Shown here piece by piece: positions 25,600-32,061 of a stretch of 32,061 nucleotides of DNA; positions within the stretch are counted from its first letter, which is position 1, and each line of letters starts with the position of its first letter. The DNA is taken from contig CALBCY010000277.1 in the NCBI GenBank assembly GCA_937927195.1, positions 1 through 32,061 of the forward strand, given 5' to 3'. The position numbers and the translations under genes are program-made. The DNA comes from an uncultured Chitinophagales bacterium. GTDB taxonomy: Bacteria > Bacteroidota > Bacteroidia > Chitinophagales > UBA2359. A model generated the notes under the pieces. The model ran no database searches. It saw nothing but the letters and a program-made list of their open reading frames with translations, and was not told the DNA's origin.

Positions 25600-25712
25600 T
25601 ATCATTGTTAACTTAATCTTAGGACAATGTGGAATATAGAAATTTCAAGTTTTAGAATTCTAATCCTTTAGTTTAATTAAAAAATTATAAAAAAAATATA
25701 AAAAAAAATATT

Positions 25713-26141
25713 ATGGCAACTCAAATAAAAATTAAAACAATCCCAACAGGCTACCAATCAATAATTACCAATGGTAAACACACCATTATTGGAGATGAAC
25801 CGATAAAATCAAAAGGAACCGATTTGGGTTTAGCACCAACAGAATTGGTATTGGCTGGTTTGTCCATGTGCAAGACCGCAACGGTAAGATTCATTGCAAG
25901 AAAAAAAGGCTGGGAAATTGGTGATGTCGATGCTGAATTGTCCCAAGTAGTCAAGCGAGACAAAGAAGGTAAATTGACTCCCCACATCACCACAAAAATA
26001 AAAATTGAAGGGGACATTACGGAAGAACAAAAAGCTGAGTTGATCAGTGAGGCCAACAATTGTTACGTTCATAGATTGCTGCAAAGCGAATGGGAAATTG
26101 CACACGCAGAAGAATGGATTGAAGACACAGTGGAGGCTTAA
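25713..26141 (+). CDS. OsmC-family peroxide-reducing protein
   Basis: The 142-residue cytoplasmic protein has the two redox cysteines of the OsmC/Ohr fold: C53 in LVLAGLSMCKTATVRF and C117 in EANNCYVHRLL, with the conserved glutamate E44 in APTELVLAGL. Family members reduce organic and fatty-acid hydroperoxides, or act on related thiols, using a Cys-Cys pair. The APTELVLAGLSMCKTATVR version belongs to the general OsmC branch, not the Ohr branch. The start is preceded by a very A-rich leader with no Shine-Dalgarno sequence, as usual in this phylum. A terminator follows 24 bases after the stop, so the gene is a single transcription unit. Confidence 0.9.
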   Translation: MATQIKIKTIPTGYQSIITNGKHTIIGDEPIKSKGTDLGLAPTELVLAGLSMCKTATVRFIARKKGWEIGDVDAELSQVVKRDKEGKLTPHITTKIKIEGDITEEQKAELISEANNCYVHRLLQSEWEIAHAEEWIEDTVEA

Positions 26142-26165
26142 AAAAATACAGCTTCGGTTATTATT

Positions 26166-26208
26166 AAAGGTCATCCAAGTTAAGACTTGGCTGGCCTTTT
26201 CTATTTTT
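26166..26208 (+). terminator. Rho-independent terminator of the OsmC gene
   Basis: Arms 26166-26180 and 26185-26199 (AAAGGTCATCCAAGT and ACTTGGCTGGCCTTT) pair with one G-U wobble and one mismatch around a TAAG loop, followed by TTTTCTATTTTT. Confidence 0.85.
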
Positions 26209-26276
26209 AGAAGGGTAATCCATCCCGACCTTAAAACAAAATGGGGCAACCTGATCCACCCAGTCCAAAAATTTTA

Positions 26277-26323
26277 AAAGCCTAAAAAATCAAAGGTCCC
26301 AAAGCCTAAAAATTCAAAGCCTA
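26277..26323. repeat. Short tandem repeat of AAAGCCTAAA type
   Basis: Three diverged copies of AAAGCCTAAA(A) with intervening ATCAAAGGTCCC or TTCAAAG lie immediately before the stop of the LytTR gene. It is the 3' flank of that minus-strand gene. Confidence 0.5.
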
Positions 26324-27064
26324 AATCCCTGCAATTACTTTCTTTGCAATAACAATGTAACTCTTTCCAATAGGTATCTTTTGATCTCCAATTATTATTT
26401 GATTGCCTTGAATAGCGGCGACATATTTTATGTTCACCATGTATGATTTATGGATTCTTGTAAACAGCTGCTCAGGTAACTCCGATTCCAATTTTTTTAT
26501 GGTTTTCCTGATAATTTTGATGTCATCATTTGTTAAGAAGAATTTTAAATAATTGCCCCATGACTGAATGTAAATAATATCGGACATTAAAATTCTATAG
26601 GCAGTTTTGTTGTCTTTTAAAATTATGAAATTTGGAGCTTGATCAATTTTCGTTTCTACAGAATTTTCGGCTACTAGGTTTTGATGCTCCCTTTCAAGCA
26701 TCAACAATTTTTTTAGACGCTCCAAGGCCTTAATAAATCTTGTAAGCCTTACAGGTTTGTGCAAATAGTCTACAACTTGATCATAATTAAATCCTTTAAA
26801 TGCATATTCAGTAAAGGCGGTTGTGAAAATAATTTTTGGTGCATGATGCTTGAGACTGTCCAATAATTCCAGTCCCGTTAAATCAGGCATTTGAATGTCC
26901 AATAAAATCGCATCTACCTCGTTTTTGTTGAGAAAATTTAAAGCTGAAATTCCATCATAGCAATTTCCAACAACATCGATGTAATCAATATTTTTGCAAT
27001 ATCCTTCCAAAACCGAATGTGCCAATGGCTCATCGTCTACGATCAGTATTTTTATTTTAGTCAT
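26321..27064 (-). CDS. LytTR-type response regulator
   Basis: The 247-residue protein has a receiver domain (1-120) with acidic pocket D10/D11, phospho-acceptor D56 in ILLDIQMP, T81/T82 and K103 in LHKPVRL. A LytTR DNA-binding domain follows from about 145 (FIILKDNKTAYRI, DIIYIQSWGNYLKFFL, RIHKSYMVNIKYV). It overlaps the upstream kinase by 8 bp, so the two are translationally coupled. LytTR proteins usually bind paired direct repeats; none was recognised with confidence in the adjacent gap. Confidence 0.93.
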   Translation of the reverse strand: MTKIKILIVDDEPLAHSVLEGYCKNIDYIDVVGNCYDGISALNFLNKNEVDAILLDIQMPDLTGLELLDSLKHHAPKIIFTTAFTEYAFKGFNYDQVVDYLHKPVRLTRFIKALERLKKLLMLEREHQNLVAENSVETKIDQAPNFIILKDNKTAYRILMSDIIYIQSWGNYLKFFLTNDDIKIIRKTIKKLESELPEQLFTRIHKSYMVNIKYVAAIQGNQIIIGDQKIPIGKSYIVIAKKVIAGI

Positions 27065-28028
27065 AATTGATGGTCAATTTCACTTTGTAAGTTGATTCAC
27101 TTTCTTCAATAATCAATTCATGCTTGTTCGGGTAAATCAAATCCAACCTTCTTTTTGTGTTTTTCAAACCAATGTTTGTTTTAACGACCTTCTTCCCCTT
27201 GATCTGACTGTTTTCAGTAATAAAAACAATTTGTCCATTCATACATTTTATGCTGATGTCAATGAAACAATCTCTACTTGGATGGGTGCCGTGCTTGAAG
27301 GCATTCTCTACATAAGGTAAAAAAATCAAGGGTGAAATTAAATGATCTGAATTGACCTTTTTAAAGTCAATACTTATTTTGCAGTTTTTGTGCAATCTGA
27401 GTTTTTCTAGTTTAATATAAGATTCCAATAACTGAATCTCATCTTCAATTTTTACCAAACCTCTTTTTGAAAACTCAAGGTGATAGCGCATAACATCCGC
27501 TAATTCAATGATCATTTCCGATCCTTTTTGAGAATCAATTTGATTCATCCCATAAATATTATTCAAAGTGTTAAATAGAAAGTGTGGGTTTATTTGTGCC
27601 TTCAATGCATTGAGTTCTGTTTCTGCAGTTTTGGCTTTTAATTCCTGTAATTGATATTGATTGACAATGCCCCTTTTGAAATATTGTAATCCACTACTAA
27701 ACAATAAAAAGAAGGTAACATTGACGAGAGATAGATAAAGAGTATCCCAATTGTCAATGTAGACAAAAAGGTAAGAAAATACCAATATCAAACTTATGAA
27801 AAATAAAAAGTAGGCCAGGTATTTCCTTTGATCAAATAGAACTGATTTTGCCCACCAATTAATATAAACCATGGAGATGAGTGGGACCAAAAAAAAGCTT
27901 TCGGCCCATAGAAATTCCAAAATTGTTTCTTTGCTTGTTGATAAAACTTCAGGATATAAAGATACCAATATGGCTCCAAACCAAATGAGTGAATGATAGA
28001 CCCATCTTTTCTTCAAGAAATCAAGCAT
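27057..28028 (-). CDS. LytS/YehU-type sensor histidine kinase
   Basis: The 323-residue protein has four membrane segments (about 12-28, 42-58, 72-92 and 99-115), a coiled linker (YQLQELKAKTAETELNALK) and then the His_kinase box AQINPHFLFNTLNNIYG with H149. The ATPase domain keeps the N box (LPYVENAFKHG) and a G-like region (NIGLKNTKRRLDLIYP). There is no large extracellular domain, so the signal is likely sensed within the membrane. It forms a two-gene unit with the LytTR regulator and is divergent from the serine hydrolase gene 187 bp away, which is a plausible target. Confidence 0.92.
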   Translation of the reverse strand: MLDFLKKRWVYHSLIWFGAILVSLYPEVLSTSKETILEFLWAESFFLVPLISMVYINWWAKSVLFDQRKYLAYFLFFISLILVFSYLFVYIDNWDTLYLSLVNVTFFLLFSSGLQYFKRGIVNQYQLQELKAKTAETELNALKAQINPHFLFNTLNNIYGMNQIDSQKGSEMIIELADVMRYHLEFSKRGLVKIEDEIQLLESYIKLEKLRLHKNCKISIDFKKVNSDHLISPLIFLPYVENAFKHGTHPSRDCFIDISIKCMNGQIVFITENSQIKGKKVVKTNIGLKNTKRRLDLIYPNKHELIIEESESTYKVKLTINYD

Positions 28029-28215
28029 TCTTCTAAATTAACAAAGATTTGATTCTAATACCATTTTTTGTTACAAAGGGCATTCATCACAAGATTTTAT
28101 TGTTTAGTCTCAAGAATGAAATGGCTTGTCAACTAAACTTTTTTTCAAACTGGATAGAGTTTAGTTTTGGATTGAAATCAACACTCAATTAATCCTAATT
28201 TTAACCATAAGAATT

Positions 28216-29982
28216 ATGCCAACCAAACATTTTATAACATTGATTTTCATCATCTTTTTTAGTTCTTTAGATCTTCAGCTTATTTGTCAGAATAAAGTTC
28301 AAAATACTTCAAATTTTAAAGAAAAAATAGACGAGATCTATTTAAAAAAAATGAAGAAGAATAAAGTGGTTGGAGCCAGTATGGCAATTATTGACAATGG
28401 TGAAATTGTATATGAAAGTGGATTGGGATTTGAAGATAAAATACAGGCCATCCAAGCCAGTCCTGAAACTGTTTACAATTCAGGATCAGTTACCAAAAGT
28501 TTTACAGCTTTGGCTGTCATGCAATTACACGAAAAAGGATTATTGGACATCAATCATTCAATCAAAAAATACATTCCAGAACTGACCATCAGTGGATTAA
28601 AAAAGGATGGAAATGAAATTTGCATCAAAGACATCCTTGCTCATACTTCCGGTCTTCCAAGTGATTTGTTAAATGGGATTATTGGTAAAAATGTACCAGA
28701 AATGGATTGGGCAGTGAAAGAACTGAACAAGCAATATACCATTTCACCGAAGCAACAAATCATGGCCTATTCCAATATTGGTTATGGCCTTTTGGGGCAA
28801 CTCATTGAACGTGTAAGCGGAATGTCTTATTCAGAATACATGGCTCAAAATATATTTGAACCATTGCAAATGGAGAAGGCATCAGTTGGTGTGAATGATA
28901 AAAATATATCTAAAGCTTATGTTGGGAAAAAAGAAGTTATCAGCGAATCTATTAGAGATGTTGGAGCAGGATCAATCAATTGCAGTGCAAGAGACTTGAT
29001 CAAATTTGTTGAAATGCTAATGGAGAATGGCAAATTTAACAATCAGCAAATTTTAAATGAAAACCTGATTGCGGAAATGGAAAAGAACTATTTAAGCAAC
29101 AATGCTTTACAAACACAAAGTAGATATGGATTTGGGATTGAGTCCTATAAAATTAGTCTCCAAGATGAAACCACTAAGAAAACCTATTTTGTTTATACTC
29201 ACACTGGAGATGAAATAGCATTTCACGCAGGATATGCTTACATCCCAGAATTAAAAATTGGGGCTGTCTTTCTGACAAATACCGATAGCGGAGTCAGAAT
29301 ACGCTCCTTAAGAAGATTATTGACTACTTATTTTGAAACTGCAAAAGGGATGACCTTGGAACTTGAAAAAGAGATAGTACCCCAAAATGAAACAGCTCTT
29401 TTATCTGAAATACCAGGTTCATACAATCTTGGTCCATTCTTTTTGGAAGTGACGGATCCCAATGTGATAAAAACCAAAATGGGTCCAGCAAAAATAGTCT
29501 TTAAAAGAGTGAATGATGAAAATGAATATTCCATAAAAATTCTATTGTTAGGTTTGTTGCCAATTAAAGATAAAACCACCTTGATGAAATTTGTCAAAGT
29601 AAATGGTGAAATTTATTGCCAGCAAGTAGATAAGGAAACTGGTTCCAGGAGTTACCTCGGGAAGAAAACCGATAAAATAGACATGAGCCAAACCTGGATA
29701 AATGCAATTGGACAGTATAAAGCTATAAATGCATTTGAAACGGAAGTGGAGCTATTCAATTTTACAAATGCCGATTCAAAGATTGAAGTTTTGGAAGATA
29801 GAGGTTGGCCTGTTTTGAAATTAAATACACCAGGTATGGAATTCAAATTTTATCTGAACATCATTTCAGATCATTTGGCTCAAAGTGGTGGAGTAGGAAG
29901 ACAGGCGAACAATACCATCAGGATTCTTGAAAATGGGAACGTTTATTTCAGCGGCCTGGAGCTCAAAAAAATCGAAAAGTAA
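28216..29982 (+). CDS. Secreted serine hydrolase of the class C beta-lactamase fold
   Basis: The 588-residue protein has an N-terminal hydrophobic segment (HFITLIFIIFFSSLDLQLICQ) that should be a signal peptide. The beta-lactamase/transpeptidase-like domain (about 35-375) has all three motifs: SVTK (nucleophile S91, K94), YSN (Y185, N187) and an HTG box in YTHTGDEIAFHAG. The C-terminal about 200 residues form a beta-rich domain like those after many such hydrolases in Bacteroidota. Members include esterases, D-aminopeptidases and penicillin-binding relatives; being family members does not make them antibiotic-resistance enzymes. It is divergent from the LytS/LytTR pair. Confidence 0.87.
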   Translation: MPTKHFITLIFIIFFSSLDLQLICQNKVQNTSNFKEKIDEIYLKKMKKNKVVGASMAIIDNGEIVYESGLGFEDKIQAIQASPETVYNSGSVTKSFTALAVMQLHEKGLLDINHSIKKYIPELTISGLKKDGNEICIKDILAHTSGLPSDLLNGIIGKNVPEMDWAVKELNKQYTISPKQQIMAYSNIGYGLLGQLIERVSGMSYSEYMAQNIFEPLQMEKASVGVNDKNISKAYVGKKEVISESIRDVGAGSINCSARDLIKFVEMLMENGKFNNQQILNENLIAEMEKNYLSNNALQTQSRYGFGIESYKISLQDETTKKTYFVYTHTGDEIAFHAGYAYIPELKIGAVFLTNTDSGVRIRSLRRLLTTYFETAKGMTLELEKEIVPQNETALLSEIPGSYNLGPFFLEVTDPNVIKTKMGPAKIVFKRVNDENEYSIKILLLGLLPIKDKTTLMKFVKVNGEIYCQQVDKETGSRSYLGKKTDKIDMSQTWINAIGQYKAINAFETEVELFNFTNADSKIEVLEDRGWPVLKLNTPGMEFKFYLNIISDHLAQSGGVGRQANNTIRILENGNVYFSGLELKKIEK

Positions 29983-30007
29983 AATTCCAGAAAAGTGAAT
30001 TTTTTAA

Positions 30008-30040
30008 CTCCCATCCTTGCTCAAGGACAGGCTAGGGGAG
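30008..30040. other. Bulged hairpin after the serine hydrolase
   Basis: The outer stem CTCCC (30008-30012)/GGGAG (30036-30040) encloses the inner stem TCCTTG-CT-CAAGGA (30014-30027). There is no T tract downstream, so termination is uncertain. The T run (GAATTTTTTAACTC) lies before it, and on the minus strand the hairpin could work as a terminator for leftward transcripts (from the porT side). Confidence 0.35.
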
Positions 30041-30173
30041 CAGTCTTGCGGGTTCAGAATTAGCCATTAATTATCAGGTATAACACAAATCAAGTGAAGC
30101 CAAAAAGTCTGTTTAAGGATAATACATTGGAACATTGTTAACAGGCTTATTTTTTGGGATTGATTTGCCGAGA

Positions 30174-30226
30174 CGCAGCGACTGCAAAAAAAAACATCCC
30201 AAGCGAACCCAAAAGGCATCGCTGCG
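30174..30226 (-). other. GC-rich inverted repeat downstream of porT
   Basis: CGCAGCGA (30174-30181) and TCGCTGCG (30219-30226) are perfect 8-bp arms with a 37-nt loop containing a run of nine A (T on the minus strand). It lies just past the porT stop codon on porT's strand and may help end its transcript, although the T run is in the loop, not after the stem. Confidence 0.35.
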
Positions 30227-30248
30227 ACCCAAAACCCAAAACCCGCTC

Positions 30249-30938
30249 TCACCCCTCAACCTGCAAAGAAATAACAAACATCCTCGACTTCAATTTATCA
30301 ATCACATTCGACTGATTCAATCCAGGATTGGGAGCATGAAGATTATTCAATCCATGCTGTAGTTTTATTTCAGGAGAAAAAGTGAACATTGGGAAATAGA
30401 AATTAAAGCCAAATCCGAGGTTGGCTGAAAACTCCCAAGGTTTCAATTTTACGATGTCCTCTGCTTTTCGCTTGGTCGAATTAGAGGCAAAATCATAGGA
30501 AGCTTCCCCACCTGCTAAAACGTAAAATCGGAAATTATTGTAAAAGCGATCCGACTGAAATTTCAGCCCAAGTGGCAAGCCAAAACTGATGGATTCCAAT
30601 CTTACTTCCTCCTCAACATTGTAGTCTTTTCGAAACAAATTATAAGTCAATCTCCTTTCTGAAAACTTCATCCCAGGAGTTGACCGAAGCGATAGATGTC
30701 GGTTAATTTTATAATTGACAATTCCGTTCAAACTAAAGCCTGGTGTTCTAGGTGAAATGACTGAAAGAATTTCAGGATTATTAATGAAATCTTCAGAATG
30801 GGTTATCTGTAAATTGGAATGGGTATAGGCGGCTGAAATTCCAAAATGAAACTTTTTGAAATCGTAATTACGGTTATTCATTTGACCAAATACAGTCGAA
30901 GAAATACACAATAATGCAAAAGCAAACAATGTCCTCAT
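30249..30938 (-). CDS. porT: PorT-family outer-membrane beta-barrel protein (T9SS-associated)
   Basis: The 229-residue protein has a signal peptide (MRTLFAFALLCISSTVFGQ) and alternating beta-barrel strands. The order YDFKKFHFGISAAY, FSLNGIVNYKINRHLSLRSTPGMKFSERRLTY, FGLPLGLKFQSDR, NNFRFYVLAGGEASYDFAS, KPWEFSANLGFGFNFYFP, FTFSPEIKLQHGLNNL and SRMFVISLQ matches PorT, an outer-membrane protein needed for type IX secretion and gliding in Bacteroidota. A T9SS cargo lies 7 kb to the left. The C-terminal about 29 residues align without gaps with a second partial gene at the right edge (18 of 29 identical), so the family is duplicated here. The symbol is given by family; which copy is functional PorT is unknown. 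Confidence 0.75.
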   Translation of the reverse strand: MRTLFAFALLCISSTVFGQMNNRNYDFKKFHFGISAAYTHSNLQITHSEDFINNPEILSVISPRTPGFSLNGIVNYKINRHLSLRSTPGMKFSERRLTYNLFRKDYNVEEEVRLESISFGLPLGLKFQSDRFYNNFRFYVLAGGEASYDFASNSTKRKAEDIVKLKPWEFSANLGFGFNFYFPMFTFSPEIKLQHGLNNLHAPNPGLNQSNVIDKLKSRMFVISLQVEG

Positions 30939-31495
30939 AAATCAGTTTAATGATCGAAAAAAAAGAAAATTGTATACTTTGGCTATAATTTTATGATTGG
31001 TTATGAACTTCTGAAACTAAACGACTGACTTTGACGAAATATTGTTTTCGAGTGGTCTGTGGGGGGATGAACACTAAGCCACGAAGCCACGAAGATGACA
31101 CGAAGCAGGGGTAGTTTGTGAAATTTTTTATGGGGCGCTGAGCATGGGCGATTTTCGGATTTAGTCATTCAACTGACTCCATCCCATCCGTCATTTCGGA
31201 ATTTTCAAGGCCAGACTATAAAAAGCTGAGAAATGTGTTGAGAAAATATCCGTAATCACGTGTTCCTCTAATTTTGTGGTTGTTATGAATGATCCTGTCA
31301 ATTCTGAATAATCAATATAATTCTGTTCAAAGGACGCTTTTGAATTTCAACGAGTTGGCCCGAGAAAGTTAAGTGGATTGGTTTGTAAATTTTAAAGCAA
31401 AAACACAATTGAAAATCGAACACGGAATCCATAGCTTTTAAGTCTAATACAGCCTATCTTTAATGATAAAAATCTGACTGAGAATTATTTTTGCA
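30939..31495. other. 557-bp gene-free region with dispersed repeats
   Basis: Between porT and the short secreted ORF there is no open frame of note. It contains the CCACGAAG-type repeat at 31067-31128 and an inverted fragment of the left-edge REP-like element (31184-31194). No RNA gene was recognised. Confidence 0.5.
31067..31128. repeat. CCACGAAG-type dispersed repeat, copy A
   Basis: ATGAACACTAAGCCACGAAG is followed by CCACGAAGATGACACGAAG and GTAGTTTGTGAA. Copy B at 31723-31770 has the same order (ATGAACACGAAGCCACTTAGCCACGAAG then GGTTTGTGAATTTATG). Each is built of 8-9 base CCACGAAG-like subunits, a type of intergenic repeat seen in many environmental genomes. Confidence 0.6.
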
Positions 31496-31720
31496 ATGAA
31501 TAAAATAAAACTTGTATTGTTAGTTCCAATTTTTCTACTGAGTCACTTAATGTCAGCTCAAGAAACTTGTGTCTTTAACAACTCAATTGAATTTCAACCC
31601 GATATTCAAAGAGAAGCTGGCCGAAGCATTATTAACTTAAATGGAGAAGGTTATGCCGTGGAAAGTTGGTGGTGGAGCGTTGAAGAGTTAGAACTATTGA
31701 TTGATTCAGGTGGTTTGTAG
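31496..31720 (+). CDS. Short secreted ORF, perhaps a truncated gene
   Basis: The 74-residue frame has a clear signal peptide (MNKIKLVLLVPIFLLSHLMSAQ, cleaved after MSA) and 52 further residues ending ELELLIDSGGL. It is not a family I recognise. The last codons, GGTGGTTTGTAG, match the GTGGTTTGT ends of the left-edge repeats, and repeat copy B begins two bases after the stop. A longer secreted protein may thus have been cut short by a repeat, or this may be a small secreted protein in its own right. A -7-like box TATCTTTA lies at 31455-31462. Confidence 0.45.
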   Translation: MNKIKLVLLVPIFLLSHLMSAQETCVFNNSIEFQPDIQREAGRSIINLNGEGYAVESWWWSVEELELLIDSGGL

Positions 31721-31722
31721 TT

Positions 31723-31770
31723 ATGAACACGAAGCCACTTAGCCACGAAGCATATGGTTTGTGAATTTAT
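31723..31770. repeat. CCACGAAG-type dispersed repeat, copy B
   Basis: The second copy of the element described at 31067-31128, in the same orientation and sharing the leading ATGAACAC, the CCACGAAG core and the trailing GGTTTGTGAA. It begins immediately after the stop codon of the short secreted ORF. Confidence 0.6.
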
Positions 31771-31836
31771 GTCAGAGGTTAATAAATTCAGAAAATCCAG
31801 AAAATTCAGATATTTGGATTTTAATATAATAAATCA

Positions 31837-31867
31837 GTCTAAAAGTCTAAAAGTCTAAAAGTCAAAG
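31837..31867. repeat. 8-bp tandem repeat
   Basis: GTCTAAAA occurs three times without gaps (31837-31860) with a partial fourth copy (GTCAAAG). A 6-bp perfect palindrome, ATGATC-GAA-GATCAT, follows at 31868-31882. Confidence 0.75.
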
Positions 31868-31971
31868 ATGATCGAAGATCATAGCAGACGTACCAAAAGC
31901 AAAGGCGAAGCCAGCGTACAAAATCAATGGCGCAGCCGAGCGCACCAAAAGCGAAGCGTACCCCCAAAAAC

Positions 31972-32061
31972 CTAGCCCTCAAACTGCAAACTGATCGTAA
32001 AAGTCCTCGACCTCAATTTACTAATTACCTGTGACTGGATTAGATTATCTGTTGGAACATG
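31972..32061 (-). CDS. Second PorT-like gene, C-terminal 29 codons only (cut by window edge)
   Basis: On the minus strand the last 90 bases encode HVPTDNLIQSQVISKLRSR, then TFTISLQFEG and a TAG stop (31972-31974). This aligns without gaps to the end of the porT product at 30249 (HAPNPGLNQSNVIDKLKSR...ISLQVEG): 18 of 29 residues are identical, including the final strand and terminal Glu-Gly. The gene continues beyond the window, so its length and integrity cannot be judged. It is in the same orientation as porT, about 1 kb upstream of it. Confidence 0.75.
   Translation of the reverse strand, partial: HVPTDNLIQSQVISKLRSRTFTISLQFEG

Larger units (their letters stand above)
24969..25712. other. 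744-bp gene-free region with several perfect hairpins
   Basis: No open frame of useful length occurs between the peptidase remnant and the OsmC gene. The stretch holds two perfect hairpins close together (25179-25202 and 25208-25229), a third at 25369-25387 inside a pair of inverted 9-mers (25332-25340 and 25423-25431), and a -7 box for OsmC at 25592-25599. The left part may be decayed sequence from the peptidase gene; the middle could be a structured RNA. Neither is proven. Confidence 0.5.

Noticed and set aside
28216-29982. Antibiotic-resistance beta-lactamase
   Set aside because: Size, the extra C-terminal domain and the HTG motif fit the broad serine-hydrolase family rather than a dedicated resistance enzyme.
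30135-30362. Plus-strand 75-residue Lys/Arg/Pro-rich frame
   Set aside because: It overlaps the porT C-terminus in antisense and a low-complexity A/C-rich stretch; the basic composition is a by-product of that.

Overview
The window comes from a low-GC member of the Bacteroidota, probably near the Saprospiria, although the order is a guess. The phylum call rests on several independent signs: a type IX secretion (T9SS) C-terminal sorting domain and SprB-type repeats in a 1396-residue secreted protein, a PorT-family outer-membrane protein, LytS/LytTR and Crp-type regulators of the Bacteroidota style, few Shine-Dalgarno sequences, and several -7 boxes of the phylum-specific form TAnnTTTG. I saw no tRNA, rRNA, CRISPR array, phage module or insertion sequence.

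Layout. 1-491 is gene-free with REP-like repeats. 492-1460 (-) is a small-molecule kinase-like protein. 1709-2737 (+) is a GNAT acetyltransferase that meets, stop codon to stop codon, a double-length UvrA2-like ATPase (2738-7573, -). 7922-9766 (+) is a PLP enzyme with a long N-terminal extension. 9885-11015 (-) holds a Crp/Fnr-type regulator and a hydroxylaminobenzene-mutase-like membrane protein. After a 549-bp gap with an FNR-like palindrome comes a rightward run: a membrane histidine kinase (11565), an EF-hand lipoprotein (13100), a VanZ-like protein (13780), a DUF6869 protein whose frame continues past its stop into a 12-bp repeat and a membrane helix (14204-14773), a seven-heme cytochrome c with TPRs (14784), a secreted GH2 glycosidase (16809) and a T9SS-exported protein with a phosphohistidine plus ATP-grasp dikinase-like core (19140-23330, with a strong terminator). 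Then follow an FAD amine oxidase (23591), the truncated start of an M23 peptidase (24780), a 744-bp gap with perfect hairpins, an OsmC protein (25713, with terminator), a LytTR regulator/LytS kinase pair (26321-28028, -), a secreted serine hydrolase (28216), porT (30249-30938, -), a short secreted ORF (31496) and the C-terminus of a second PorT-like gene at the right edge.

Most genes look like single-gene units or pairs, and I see no defence island or biosynthetic cluster. The unusual content is (a) the secreted dikinase-like protein, (b) the tandem UvrA2 with both halves of one composite ATPase site degraded, (c) an array of about 200 bp of 11-bp units starting at the GH2 stop codon, (d) a nonsense codon inside a repeat that cuts off a predicted membrane anchor, and (e) a tandem PorT paralogue. 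Short tandem repeats (8, 9, 11, 12 and 16 bp) recur in the gaps and in one coding tail, which suggests a genome prone to slippage or short duplication.
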